Positions 8,185 through 17,770 are shown, counted from the stretch's first letter. The stretch is 64,000 nt of DNA from Fervidibacter sinensis (GCA_032161045.1 JAVHTH010000016.1); one strand, 5' to 3'. Numbers and translations are program-made. Notes: generated by a model not told the origin, from the letters alone.

Positions 8185-9176
8185 GACCGAAAGGAATCAT
8201 ACATGCAGTTGGATGGGGCGTAGCATTTGCTGGGCTTATGTTCGCTGTTTTTAAAGCGGGGCAAATGACTTGGAAGCGATGGGTAGAATGGAGCGAGGGA
8301 GTAAACCGCAGGGTAATTATACCCTCTCCTGACAAGCGAATTTTGGTTGCTCCGCCTCCGCAACCTTTGCCACCCGGTTACGCCGTTTTCATCCTCTGCT
8401 ATCACGACTTCCGCGAGAAGCCCAATAAGTGGTCCATCACTCCCCAGCGTTTGGAAGCACACTTACAAACTTTGAAGGCTTTAGGTTTCACTTTCCTCAC
8501 GGTCAGCGAAGCGGTTGAACTGCTGCTGGGGAGGTGGCATGGCCCTTTGCCTGAGCGAGTGGTCGTCATAACAGTGGATGACGGTTTCCAATCCGCATAC
8601 ACGATTTTATTCCCGCTTCTGAAGCGCTACAAAGCGAAAGCGACCCTGTTCATTTACACCGACTGGATTGGCAAGAGGCGTGGCGCGTTGACTTGGGAGC
8701 AGTTGCGGGAGATGGCTCAATCTGGCTTGGTTGAAATCGCTTCACACACTGTAACTCATCCCTATCCCCGACGGCTTAAACGGAACCTCTCTTACGAACA
8801 GTATCGCGACCGAATGAAATCGGAATTTGAGCAATCCAAGAGAGAGTTGGAGCAAAAGTTGGGAATCAAAATCAACGGCATAGCATACCCCGGCGGTCAA
8901 ATTGACGGGACAATGAAAGCACTTGCACAGCAAGCAGGGTATAAATGGGCAGTGGTGGTTAACCCCGAGCCTGTCACGGTCAACTTTGACCGATACGCCA
9001 TACCCCGTTATGGTGTGAGTTCCGAGACAACGGTGGCGATGCTGAAAACATGGGTAACAAGACAGCCCACCCAACTGGTTCGTTTCAGCGGGAAAACCGA
9101 AAAGACAGAGAATGCACGCAAATCAAATACCCGCAACTTCGCCCATGTTTCGTATGGTCGCAATGCAAAGCGATGA
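8181..9176 (+). CDS. Membrane-anchored polysaccharide deacetylase (NodB/PgaB-like)
   Basis: 331 residues. An N-terminal membrane anchor (about residues 8-27) is followed by a carbohydrate esterase family 4 domain. The metal and catalytic residues are visible: D133-D134 in TVDDGF, and H189/H193 in SHTVTHP. The opening YAVFILCYHDF and the layout around the PGGQ block resemble the deacetylase half of PgaB, which de-N-acetylates poly-beta-1,6-GlcNAc. It should act outside the cytoplasmic membrane. The ATG overlaps the TGA of the second CDF transporter (ATGA), so translation is probably coupled. The C-terminal 40 residues are basic and low in similarity to the family. The exact polymer substrate is unknown. 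Confidence 0.88.
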   Translation: MRPKGIIHAVGWGVAFAGLMFAVFKAGQMTWKRWVEWSEGVNRRVIIPSPDKRILVAPPPQPLPPGYAVFILCYHDFREKPNKWSITPQRLEAHLQTLKALGFTFLTVSEAVELLLGRWHGPLPERVVVITVDDGFQSAYTILFPLLKRYKAKATLFIYTDWIGKRRGALTWEQLREMAQSGLVEIASHTVTHPYPRRLKRNLSYEQYRDRMKSEFEQSKRELEQKLGIKINGIAYPGGQIDGTMKALAQQAGYKWAVVVNPEPVTVNFDRYAIPRYGVSSETTVAMLKTWVTRQPTQLVRFSGKTEKTENARKSNTRNFAHVSYGRNAKR

Positions 9177-9196
9177 AGTTTCGTTTGCCCTGTTTC

Positions 9197-10387
9197 TCAC
9201 TGCACTGAAGGCGGGTTGGCAAATCCAGCCCACAGTTCCTCAAGTTCCTCTGGGGTTGGGTGATACGAGAACAGGATGATGCGATACCTCAGCGTCAACT
9301 TTTCGCCCTTTGCAAGTTTACCCACATCTTCTGGGGGAAGTCCAAAATCCTTACGCCCAAACGGACCATTAGCAAAAAGCCCATAATCACGGACATGCCA
9401 AGGGTTTGGGAAACTGCGATTGTCTTTGTGGTCAAAGAAAGCGATCGCTACGGGTTCGCCACCAATTGTTCCGTAATAAAGGCACCATTTCGCCCGCTTG
9501 CCCCAAGCGTCTTTATCGCGATGACCCGTTGAGAGCAAGATGTGTCCCGTCCCCCTTGACAAAGTCAACTCATCTGGAATGCGAATTGCGACGAAACCCT
9601 CTTTCGTGTCGCCAAAGTTGATATCGCCTTCGGTTGCGATGAAGGTTTGAGTCAAGTCCAAAATTCGCATGTTTTGAAGTTCGGTGAAGCGTAGTTCTTG
9701 GACAGCCTCACAAAGTTTACTTCCATCAACTCCAAGCCAGTCATGCCTTGCCCTTAAGAGTCCGAAAAGCGGACCGCTTTCCAAGGCTTCAAAAACCTTG
9801 TGGACAATCCTGCCCCTTTCACTCCACAAATCATGTCCGTTGACATCGCCATGAGCGACCCAAAAGCCTTTGTGATGTGGGTGGTCGCGTGTCTCACCTT
9901 CACGGGGCTCAACAGGGAAACCCCTTGTCAAGACCTTGCCGTTCGGTCCAACCAACGGAAAGCAAAAGGGCTTAGCAAATTCAGGGGTGAAATAGTATCG
10001 GGTGAAAAGTTGACCATTGACCGTCACATTCACCCACTTTTGTTCCTGAGTCAGCACAACTTTCGGCTGAACGGGCTCAGGTTTTAGGGTGACCCTATAG
10101 GAGCGCTTTGAGTTTGCCGGGAGTTGATTTTCAAGCCACACCACTAAACATTTTCCGTCAATGCCCCGCAACAATTGGGCTGGAAAATTCCTCCCGTCCT
10201 CGGAGATCACCTGCGCGCTCTTTGTATCTGGCGCAGGGACGACTTCAACGCTCAGGAAAGTTGCTTTGAGAGGTTGGTCGGTCTTGACAGTTACCACTAA
10301 CTCGTCCATACCCTTGCCCTCCTTTCCCAAAGCGAAGAAAATGAAAAGCGTCATAACCCCTACACTCATCATTATTGCCCGCACCAT
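9197..10387 (-). CDS. Secreted DUF6807 (PmoA-like) family protein
   Basis: 396 residues from the ATG at 10387, with a GGGGG tract upstream. The first 20 residues (MVRAIMMSVGVMTLFIFF) form a signal peptide. The body contains RDHPHHKGFWVAHGDVNG and a later FFDHKDNRSFPNPWH. These are hallmarks of the family annotated as PmoA-like or DUF6807, despite having no link to methane mono-oxygenase subunit A. Such proteins are common in polysaccharide-degrading Bacteroidota, Planctomycetota and Armatimonadota near glycoside hydrolases, and probably adopt a galactose-mutarotase-like fold; the biochemical role is not established. The gene is convergent with the deacetylase operon, 20 bases apart. Confidence 0.82.
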   Translation of the reverse strand: MVRAIMMSVGVMTLFIFFALGKEGKGMDELVVTVKTDQPLKATFLSVEVVPAPDTKSAQVISEDGRNFPAQLLRGIDGKCLVVWLENQLPANSKRSYRVTLKPEPVQPKVVLTQEQKWVNVTVNGQLFTRYYFTPEFAKPFCFPLVGPNGKVLTRGFPVEPREGETRDHPHHKGFWVAHGDVNGHDLWSERGRIVHKVFEALESGPLFGLLRARHDWLGVDGSKLCEAVQELRFTELQNMRILDLTQTFIATEGDINFGDTKEGFVAIRIPDELTLSRGTGHILLSTGHRDKDAWGKRAKWCLYYGTIGGEPVAIAFFDHKDNRSFPNPWHVRDYGLFANGPFGRKDFGLPPEDVGKLAKGEKLTLRYRIILFSYHPTPEELEELWAGFANPPSVQ

Positions 10388-10505
10388 TGCACAACGCCCC
10401 CTTCTGCCGTCAGTGCAAATCCCGAAATTTGCGTTATGAACCGCCACGCTTAAAAAGATATTGTGTCAGCCTTCTGATGTCGCTGCTTTGTGACCGTTCA
10501 AACTT

Positions 10506-13340
10506 TCATTGAGCCCCAACTCCGCCGTCACCCCATGCGGTTCGGAAAGACAATGAATAGCCTTCTTGGAGAGGCGTTCCCATAGCCTCCTTCACGCACC
10601 CGGCAGGTATCGTCACAATGTATCGTCTGTTTTTCTTGAAAGGTTGAACGGGACGAATCTCAATCTGGACCCCATGGGAAATGAGGGTTTGTATCTGCAC
10701 AAGAGTGCCGTCTTCCCCCTTTAGGGCTATTTGACCCCAATTGTCACCTTGAACGATGTTCTTCGTGAAGCGGACATAGATTGTAGCGTTCCGATTGACA
10801 TTGGATTCTCCATCAGCAGGGGAAGTGAAAGAAACCCGAGGTGGTAAACCGCCCGTGCCTGTAGTGAATTGGAGAGTTATTGGGCTTTGCAAACCGTTGC
10901 CTTTTAAGTCCACAATTGCGTCTGAAGGGATTGCAACAGTTATGTTGGTGTTCGCAGGTAAGGGGTTATTAGGCTCAATGACCAATTCATCGTGCCTGAT
11001 CCCTGCGCGAAATTGGACATTGGTTGCACCAGCCTTGACATTTATTCCATTGAAGTTTTTCCCCACTTTCACCGCTTCGGAAAACCTTACGACAATGGCA
11101 TCATCCCGATAGGCACCCTTCGCACCTTGAGCAGGTAATGTGCTTTTGGCAGTTGGGGGGATGGCGGTGTTGAAACTGAAACTGAATGCCGCCGATGGTG
11201 CTTCGGTTTGTGGGTTCTTGACAGCACCTCGGGGCAAAGTGACTGTGCAAGTATGATTGAAAGGCAAAGGTGACTTTGGGGTTATGATTAGTGTGTCGCG
11301 CATGGATAAATTCGGTGCGAGTTGCAGATATACCGCTACATTACTTGAGCCAACTCGGACAGAGATTTTCCCTAACTCCGGACCTCCCGTTATTGGTTGA
11401 CTAAATTTCACGACGATCGGAGAATTCACAGGCACATCTGTTTCTTTATCGTGAGGGCTAACTGCCACTATAGCCAAAGGTGGGGCAGTCGTGAAACTCC
11501 ACTGATACGGAACATTGGCGATACCGTTTTTGTCGCGGAAAGCGTCCCTTGGAATTTCCCAAACATACTGTTGCCCTGGCTCCAGCGGGGAAGTGAGAGA
11601 GAGTTTGACCTTGCCCTCCGAAGTTCGGATGGAGTAGTCAATACCTTTGCCTACCGAAGCGACCGCTTGTCCTGACGCTTTCTTCAATGTGACGCCGTTT
11701 ATCGCTGGTCCCACTGAAGTCACGGGCGGATTGAAAGTTATCGTCGTTTCTGGCTTCATCGCAATGTTGACTGCCTTGTCGGAGGGTGTGGTATCAATGA
11801 CCGTTGGCGACACCCCAGTTGTGAAGTGGAGCGTAAATGCGGCAAGGTTAGTGGTAGTTGAATTTGCCTTTCTCACGGCTCCGGGATTGACTGTCAATTC
11901 GTATGTAGTGGAATCCGACAAGTCTTGATTGGGTTTAACTGTCAAGGTATTGCCCGAAGCGGAAACACTGCACCCAACCGCTGCGGCGCTGTTAACCACC
12001 CTCAGCGTTATGTTGCCTGCATTGTTGATCTGGATGTTGTCATTGAAGGTGAACTTTACATCTGGACGGAGTGGTTGATTGATTGAACCTTGTGGCGGGT
12101 TCGTGCCGATAACTTCCGGCGATTGGGGGCCTTGGTAATGAAGCCCAATGCAACCGATTTCTAAGCCCCTGTTGCCTTTTAGGTCGCCTTCAATGGTTCC
12201 ATCGGTCCAAAAACTCAGGACTGTGTGTGAAAATCCCGCAGCAGCAATTTTCGCCTTCATCCTCAACCACACGAGCATGTAGTTTCCGCTTTGCGTTGGG
12301 AAGGAGTCATAAAACACTGTGTTCAACTTCGCAACTGCTTCGTCCACATCAAAAGCAGAAGCAACCAAAGCGATACACTCAAGAATGAACTTAGCGTAAC
12401 TGGCGGCTTCCATTTTCAAAACATCCAGCATGATGTCCACTATCGCATTCGCTTCATTTTGCATGGTGTCGCCTATGTATTCCTGAAGGTCGCCAGCGTT
12501 TTTAGTTGCCGACCAAAGTTTCTGCACTTCCCCGCGCTGAAGCACATTCGCGTTGTGAATAGACGACTCATTACTGTTCGTCACTCCCACGCAAATTCCG
12601 ACCGCATAACCACCTCTGCCCGTCCACGAGTCATTGGTCACATTGATTGTTCCCGCGTAAGAAGCATCAACAGTGATATCTGGGTTGGAATTGAACCCCG
12701 TTGGGGTAGGTGGTTTGACGAAGGACTTCCAGAGAACATAATCAACGGCGGACTTATTAGGAGCGCCATGAAGAAAGCCCAATCCCGCAGCATGCATCCA
12801 AACTTTGCCTCTCGGCGGAATTGAAGTGAAACTCACTCTTCCTTCTTGACCGAACCAAGCGAAATTGGTTGCACAGCGAGCATTCCAAATTCTTGCCCAT
12901 GAAATGGAAGGGACAAGTTTAGGACTGCCGTTGGGCAAGTGAAGCGTAATTTCCAAGGAACTTACCGATGGCAAAAGGGATTCGTAAGGTAGCACAATGA
13001 AGACATCATGCCACCCTGCTGTGCTTGGGCGATTGTCATTCTGCCGACCTACTTGCACGGCTCCAAGTGTCTGTCCGACAGAGTTGAAAACCTTAATCAA
13101 AGCCCAATCGTTCCTTGTGTCGCCGCCACTTGACTGGGCATACCAACGCACCTCAATTCCATCGGTTTGTTCGCCACCCAAATTAAGCCGATACTTTGAT
13201 TCGTTCCTGCCCTCGGAAATGACTTCCCAACCTTGATACTGCTGAGAATTAGCATGGAGGGGATTCGTCACGCAAAGGAGCAAAATTTGGAGGAACATCA
13301 CCGCAATCGCGTTCGCTCCGAGCCTGTTCGCTTCCATCAT
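10506..13340 (-). CDS. Large secreted protein with five Ig-like (Big_5) repeats
   Basis: 944 residues from the ATG at 13340, with GGGAGGT upstream. A signal peptide covers about residues 1-31. Residues 32-405 form a region I do not recognise, probably a beta-sandwich head followed by a helical segment (about 280-345). Five tandem Ig-like repeats of the Big_5 type then follow at about 407-508, 510-618, 622-724, 728-827 and 833-936. Each begins with a P-x5-P-x-[DG]-x3-[NV] block (for example SPEVIGTNPPQGSINQPLRP) and ends with a SFTT/HFTT-type strand. The repeats suggest a stalk presenting the head domain outside the cell. No LPXTG, PEP-CTERM or membrane anchor is seen at the C-terminus. Ligand or enzymatic role unknown. 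Confidence 0.85.
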   Translation of the reverse strand: MMEANRLGANAIAVMFLQILLLCVTNPLHANSQQYQGWEVISEGRNESKYRLNLGGEQTDGIEVRWYAQSSGGDTRNDWALIKVFNSVGQTLGAVQVGRQNDNRPSTAGWHDVFIVLPYESLLPSVSSLEITLHLPNGSPKLVPSISWARIWNARCATNFAWFGQEGRVSFTSIPPRGKVWMHAAGLGFLHGAPNKSAVDYVLWKSFVKPPTPTGFNSNPDITVDASYAGTINVTNDSWTGRGGYAVGICVGVTNSNESSIHNANVLQRGEVQKLWSATKNAGDLQEYIGDTMQNEANAIVDIMLDVLKMEAASYAKFILECIALVASAFDVDEAVAKLNTVFYDSFPTQSGNYMLVWLRMKAKIAAAGFSHTVLSFWTDGTIEGDLKGNRGLEIGCIGLHYQGPQSPEVIGTNPPQGSINQPLRPDVKFTFNDNIQINNAGNITLRVVNSAAAVGCSVSASGNTLTVKPNQDLSDSTTYELTVNPGAVRKANSTTTNLAAFTLHFTTGVSPTVIDTTPSDKAVNIAMKPETTITFNPPVTSVGPAINGVTLKKASGQAVASVGKGIDYSIRTSEGKVKLSLTSPLEPGQQYVWEIPRDAFRDKNGIANVPYQWSFTTAPPLAIVAVSPHDKETDVPVNSPIVVKFSQPITGGPELGKISVRVGSSNVAVYLQLAPNLSMRDTLIITPKSPLPFNHTCTVTLPRGAVKNPQTEAPSAAFSFSFNTAIPPTAKSTLPAQGAKGAYRDDAIVVRFSEAVKVGKNFNGINVKAGATNVQFRAGIRHDELVIEPNNPLPANTNITVAIPSDAIVDLKGNGLQSPITLQFTTGTGGLPPRVSFTSPADGESNVNRNATIYVRFTKNIVQGDNWGQIALKGEDGTLVQIQTLISHGVQIEIRPVQPFKKNRRYIVTIPAGCVKEAMGTPLQEGYSLSFRTAWGDGGVGAQ

Positions 13341-13547
13341 GTTTTCTACCTCCCTCGCAAGGGTCATGTTTTAAGTATCCCAATGATGCCAAAGGTCAGT
13401 TAACTTGTCAAGTCCCTTTGTCACTGGAGGGGCAAAGTCGCTTCAGTGAAAGTCTTGGGAATAGTTCGCTTCACTTTCCATTGCAACACCATCACAAATG
13501 CCTGCTACACTTTGAAGCGATACTGTGAACTTTTGGAGGGATGAAAG

Positions 13548-14588
13548 ATGGAGCGTCGGTGGGAAGAACTGTGGGAGTTGGACTATGGGGTTCGTTTGCC
13601 GACGAAAACCGATTACGGGATTGGCATTATCGGGTGCGGCGGGATTGTAAATCACGCGCACTTGCCCGCGTATCAACGGTTTGGTTTTCGCGTCGTTGCT
13701 TGCTGCGACATCAAAGAAGAAGCAGCGAAGCAGACAGCGGAAAGATTTGGCATCCCCCAATGGTTCACTGACTACAGGCAACTGCTTGAGTTGCCGGAAG
13801 TTGAAATCGTTGACCTCGCCATCCACCAACAAGGTAGAGTTGAAATCGTTCAAGCCGCGGCTCAAGCGGGCAAACACATCCTAATCCAAAAGCCGTTCGC
13901 CCACAGAATGGAAGATGCACTGGCAATGGTTGAAGCCTGTGAGAAGGCTGGGGTAAAGTTAATGGTCAATCAACAAGCAAGGTACGCACCGGGACATAGG
14001 TTTGTCAAGTTGCTGATTGAAAACGGTTGGCTCGGCGAAGTTTACCACTTAACCCACCATGTTCGTGGCAACCAAGACAGCGGTTGGCCCGCCGAAACCC
14101 CAAACTTCCTCATCGTTGATCATGGCATTCACTACATTGACCTCATGCGTTACTGGACGGGACGGGAGCCCAAGCGAGTCTATGCTTCAACGGTCCGAAT
14201 GCCGGGGCAGCGAGCAATTTCACCAATGGTTTACAGCATCAACCTTGAGTTTGACGAAAACTGTATGGCGAACCTTTGGTTCAATGATGTCGTGCAGGGG
14301 AGAGACAGTCATTATGAGTTCACCGTTGACGGAACGAAAGGCACCGTGAGAGGAAACGCAACTCAAGTGACCTTGGCGCTGAAAGATGCGCCTGTTTCGG
14401 TGATGAGACTTGACTTGAAAGGAACTTGGTTTCCCGACGCATTCGCCGCGACCATGGCGGAACTGATGCGGGCAATTCAGGAAAACGACGAACCGGCAAT
14501 TTCAGGACGGGACAACTTAAGAACGCTGCAAATTGCTCTCGCCGCTGTTCGGTCCTCGGAAGAACACCGTCCCATTGAACTTGACTAA
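13548..14588 (+). CDS. Gfo/Idh/MocA-family oxidoreductase, paired with fucosidase
   Basis: 346 residues, ATG with GGAGGG nine bases upstream. The Rossmann start GIGIIGCGGIVNHAHLPAY supplies the GxGxxxxxH nucleotide site. QKPFAHR (about residue 110) replaces the usual EKP with QKP, a variant seen in some members. VDHGIHYIDLMRYWTG is the conserved substrate-domain helix with its histidine. A TACACT -10-like hexamer lies at 13508. It is followed after 21 bases by a GH29 alpha-L-fucosidase gene, so it probably oxidises a sugar released by that enzyme, or acts on a related intermediate; the substrate is not determinable from sequence. Confidence 0.9.
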   Translation: MERRWEELWELDYGVRLPTKTDYGIGIIGCGGIVNHAHLPAYQRFGFRVVACCDIKEEAAKQTAERFGIPQWFTDYRQLLELPEVEIVDLAIHQQGRVEIVQAAAQAGKHILIQKPFAHRMEDALAMVEACEKAGVKLMVNQQARYAPGHRFVKLLIENGWLGEVYHLTHHVRGNQDSGWPAETPNFLIVDHGIHYIDLMRYWTGREPKRVYASTVRMPGQRAISPMVYSINLEFDENCMANLWFNDVVQGRDSHYEFTVDGTKGTVRGNATQVTLALKDAPVSVMRLDLKGTWFPDAFAATMAELMRAIQENDEPAISGRDNLRTLQIALAAVRSSEEHRPIELD

Positions 14589-14609
14589 GTTGAGGGAGGC
14601 ATCTTAAAG

Positions 14610-16106
14610 ATGCGAGTGGCAAGCGTTTTGCTTTTGGTCGTGTTGACAATTTCCTTGAAAGGAGGCACAGGTGGTATGGAAGAGATGAAAAGCCCGATTG
14701 AAATTCCGAAAGGACCGTTTCAACCCACTTGGGAGTCACTGCGCAACTACAAAGTCCCCGATTGGTATCTTGACGCCAAGTTTGGCATTTTCATCCACTG
14801 GGGAGTTTATTCAGTTCCTGCCTACGACAATGAGTGGTATCCACGACACATGTATGTCAAGGGGCATCATGTCTTTCAGCATCACCTTCAAACTTACGGA
14901 CCTCAGGACAAATTCGGCTACAAGGATTTCATTCCTATGTTCACCGCAGAAAAGTGGCAACCAAAAGAATGGGCGAGGTTGTTCAGGGAAGCGGGGGCAA
15001 AGTATGTCGTCCTCGTAGCCGAGCACCACGACGGCTTTGCACTTTGGGACAGCGCTTACACTGACTGGAACGCAGTAAAAATGGGACCAAGACGGGACAT
15101 CGTTGGAGAACTTGCCGAAGCGGTCAGAGCGGAAGGGCTTGTCTTCGGCGTTTCTTATCACCGCGCTGAAAACTGGTGGTTCTACAACGGGGGTAAAGAA
15201 ATCCCGTCCGATGTCCAAGACCCAAGATACAGCGGTCTTTATGGACCCGCTCAGCCCCGTGAAACCCCGCCAGACGAAAAGTTCTTGACAGAATGGCTGC
15301 TTCGGGCATGTGAGTTGGTTGACAAATATCGTCCGCAAATCTTTTGGTTTGACTGGTATATCGCCGAGCAGCATAAAGCCTTTGAACCATACCTTCGCCT
15401 TTTTGCAGCCTACTACTACAACCGCGCAGCCGAGTGGGGAATTGGGGTTGCCATAAACTACAAACTCCATGCCTTTCCCGAAGGCACAGCAGTCCTTGAC
15501 ATTGAAAGGGGCAAACTTGACAGGATGCATCCCTTCTTCTGGCAAACAGACACATCAATTTGCAAACGGTCTTGGGGCTACATCAAAAACCACGATTACC
15601 GAACGCCTGACTCCATCGTTGACGACTTGGTTGACATCGTAAGCAAAAACGGTTGCTTGCTTTTGAACATCGCACCTCGTCCCGACGGAACTATTCCCGA
15701 GGAACAGCAGCAAATTTTACGAGAAATTGGGAAGTGGCTTGAGATTAACGGTGAGGCAATCTATGGAACGCGACCGTGGATTGTCTATGGCGAAGGACCA
15801 ACAAGAGTTGTTGGAGGCATGTTCAAGGAATTGGAAACTCCGCCTTTTACAGGTCGGGATATTCGTTTTACTTGCAAAGGAAAAGTTCTCTACGCGATTG
15901 CGCTTGACGACCCCGGTGAAGAGATGCTCATTCAATCCCTCAGCACAAACTTAAGACTTTACGAAGACGAGATCGCTGAAGTCAGATTGCTCGGTCACGA
16001 CCAGCCATTAGAGTGGAAGCGTGATGAAAGCGGATTAAGGGTCAAACTGCCGGAAAAGAAGCCAGCACCGTATGCGATTGCGATCAAAATTGTGCCCAAA
16101 GAGTGA
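14610..16106 (+). CDS. GH29 alpha-L-fucosidase, secreted
   Basis: 498 residues with a short signal-like N-terminus (MRVASVLLLVVLTISLKGG). The GH29 (beta/alpha)8 domain spans about residues 35-400. Signature blocks are KFGIFIHWGVYSVP (substrate His63), AEHHDGFALWDS (His139-His140-Asp141), and IFWFDWYI with the expected catalytic nucleophile Asp248. The usual family sequence there is WFDG; here it is WFDW, so the pocket behind the nucleophile may be smaller. A beta-sandwich C-terminal domain (about 410-495) follows, as in other GH29 enzymes. It should hydrolyse alpha-L-fucosides, probably in the periplasm or outside the cell. It sits second in an operon after a sugar-dehydrogenase-like gene. 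The start has GGGAGG about 12 bases upstream. Confidence 0.92.
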   Translation: MRVASVLLLVVLTISLKGGTGGMEEMKSPIEIPKGPFQPTWESLRNYKVPDWYLDAKFGIFIHWGVYSVPAYDNEWYPRHMYVKGHHVFQHHLQTYGPQDKFGYKDFIPMFTAEKWQPKEWARLFREAGAKYVVLVAEHHDGFALWDSAYTDWNAVKMGPRRDIVGELAEAVRAEGLVFGVSYHRAENWWFYNGGKEIPSDVQDPRYSGLYGPAQPRETPPDEKFLTEWLLRACELVDKYRPQIFWFDWYIAEQHKAFEPYLRLFAAYYYNRAAEWGIGVAINYKLHAFPEGTAVLDIERGKLDRMHPFFWQTDTSICKRSWGYIKNHDYRTPDSIVDDLVDIVSKNGCLLLNIAPRPDGTIPEEQQQILREIGKWLEINGEAIYGTRPWIVYGEGPTRVVGGMFKELETPPFTGRDIRFTCKGKVLYAIALDDPGEEMLIQSLSTNLRLYEDEIAEVRLLGHDQPLEWKRDESGLRVKLPEKKPAPYAIAIKIVPKE

Positions 16107-16126
16107 ATAGAGCGTGTTTGTGTGCT

Positions 16127-16807
16127 TCATTTTCGTCGTTTTCTAAATCCCGCAATACCCAATAGCCCTATGGTTAACAGCGAGAGCACAGCAGGTTCAG
16201 GTGAAGCCACAAGGACTGCGGGTTGGGATTTTAATCCCGTCAAACCATTGAACAAGTTCGCTCGTGCTAATGTTGGTGTTTTATCGCTGAAGTAACCGAA
16301 CACTACAGAATTCCCCCCAACCCCTATGCCTGTTGTGAAAAACCATGTGTAGGTTTTTGTGGTTGGTTCGTAGATGCCTGTTAATGTGCTCACACCGTTT
16401 TGTTTGAGTTCGCTAAAATGAGTGTCTCCCGATGGCTTGCTGGTTTGGAACGAATTGGACGCTCCCACTGAAACAGGAGCGGGCGAAGGTCCTAACGCCA
16501 CAGCCGTGATACTGCCCTGACCGCTCTCAAAGATGACTTGATATGCGTAAACCCATTTGCCGTTGGTTACACCGCCGCTTGAGAGGTAAGCGATACTAAC
16601 GATTTTCCCTGAAGAACCATCGCTGAAGACAAACGGAGATTCCAAAACTTGAACATTGGTAGGCGCCCATGTTGAAGCGAAATCGGTCCAAGAAACAGGT
16701 GTGTTTGAAAGCGGAATCGCATTGCTTGTTCCCAAAACAGTGATGTTCACGACAAAGCAAACTGCCGTCAAAGCTATCCACTTTTTGAGCCCGAGCCATC
16801 CGTCCAT
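16127..16807 (-). CDS. PEP-CTERM sorting-domain protein
   Basis: 226 residues from the ATG at 16807 with AAGGAGG upstream. A signal peptide (about 8-31) precedes a beta-rich, Ser/Thr/Gly-rich secreted body of unknown function. The C-terminus SPEPAVLSLLTIGLLGIAGF followed by RKRRK is a complete PEP-CTERM signal: the PEP motif, a hydrophobic helix and a basic tail. Such proteins are cut and processed by exosortase (EpsH) and usually belong to the extracellular polysaccharide matrix. No exosortase is in this window. It ends 20 bases after the convergent GH29 gene. Confidence 0.9.
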   Translation of the reverse strand: MDGWLGLKKWIALTAVCFVVNITVLGTSNAIPLSNTPVSWTDFASTWAPTNVQVLESPFVFSDGSSGKIVSIAYLSSGGVTNGKWVYAYQVIFESGQGSITAVALGPSPAPVSVGASNSFQTSKPSGDTHFSELKQNGVSTLTGIYEPTTKTYTWFFTTGIGVGGNSVVFGYFSDKTPTLARANLFNGLTGLKSQPAVLVASPEPAVLSLLTIGLLGIAGFRKRRK

Positions 16808-16933
16808 ACGAAACCCTCCTTCGCGATTCAGCATTCACTGCTGGGCTGAGAGTGTAAGTAGATGTGAAGCAAACTGGCGTGACAATAATCACATAAGTTC
16901 GCCATCTAACGAAGTTAAGTCAAGAGCGCTGAT

Positions 16934-17770
16934 TTAACCCCGCACAGATATGCCCTTCTCCTTGAAGGCAGACAAGATTGACCTGTAAAGGTCACTTTGG
17001 ACTTGACGAGCGCCATCAAGGGGATCCGAAACCCAAACGAGCAACTCAAAACTCAATGTGTCGCCGATTTTCGTCACCCAAACCTGCGGTGAAGGTTCAT
17101 TGAGAGTTTGTGGATGAGAACGGGCAATTTCAAGGAGTGTGGCTTCAACAACTTCAATGTCGGCACCGCCATTCACCGTGATTGGCACATGGACTCTCAT
17201 GCTTTTCCCCGAAAGCGTCCAGTTTGTAACAGCGGCGTTGATAAATTGCGAGTTGGGGATGGCGATGACGGAGCCACGAGGGGTTTCAATTAAAGTCGCA
17301 CGGGCGCCGATGTGGACGACTTTCCCGATTTCACCGGCGACGCTGACTACATCGCCAACTTTCATCGTCCGTTCCATCAGCAAGATAAGACCACTGACGA
17401 AATTGTTGACAATTGTTTGCAAACCGAAACCGAGCCCAACCCCCAAAGCGCCAGCGAAGAAAGCAAACGAACTGAATTTGATGCCCAAAAAGTCGGCAAT
17501 CACAAACAACCCTAAAACCCAAATGGCTACTTTGATCCAACGAGTTAGCAAAGTTGCTGTGTATTCGGGGACAGTGGTGTGAGTTTTAATCCACCTTTGA
17601 GCCAGTCCCCCAGTCCACTTAGCGATGAAATGTAAGCAAAGGACCAACGCCAAACCTTTTAGCAAACTCAAGGTTGAAAGTTTAGCGCCGCCAAGCGTCA
17701 AAACCGGGCTTGACAGCCATTTAAGCAACTTCTCTGCCCACATCCTCATCACCGACTTGCATTGTAACAT
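16934..17770 (-). CDS. Small-conductance mechanosensitive channel (MscS family)
   Basis: 278 residues. Two to three N-terminal membrane segments (about 33-52, 72-95) precede the pore helix GALGVGLGFGLQTIVNNFVSG, which has the Gly/Ala packing of MscS TM3. The MscS beta domain (VGDVVSVAGEIGKVVHIGARAT, PNSQFINAAVTNW) and a C-terminal alpha/beta domain follow. It should open on membrane tension to release solutes after hypo-osmotic shock. No strong ribosome site precedes the ATG at 17770; an internal ATG at 17749 is an alternative. It is divergent from recO with 29 bases between the starts. Confidence 0.92.
   Translation of the reverse strand: MLQCKSVMRMWAEKLLKWLSSPVLTLGGAKLSTLSLLKGLALVLCLHFIAKWTGGLAQRWIKTHTTVPEYTATLLTRWIKVAIWVLGLFVIADFLGIKFSSFAFFAGALGVGLGFGLQTIVNNFVSGLILLMERTMKVGDVVSVAGEIGKVVHIGARATLIETPRGSVIAIPNSQFINAAVTNWTLSGKSMRVHVPITVNGGADIEVVEATLLEIARSHPQTLNEPSPQVWVTKIGDTLSFELLVWVSDPLDGARQVQSDLYRSILSAFKEKGISVRG

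Noticed and set aside
13443..13877. Minus-strand frame overlapping the start of the 13.5 kb oxidoreductase
   Set aside because: The plus-strand gene has a clear Rossmann motif and ribosome site; the minus frame has neither.
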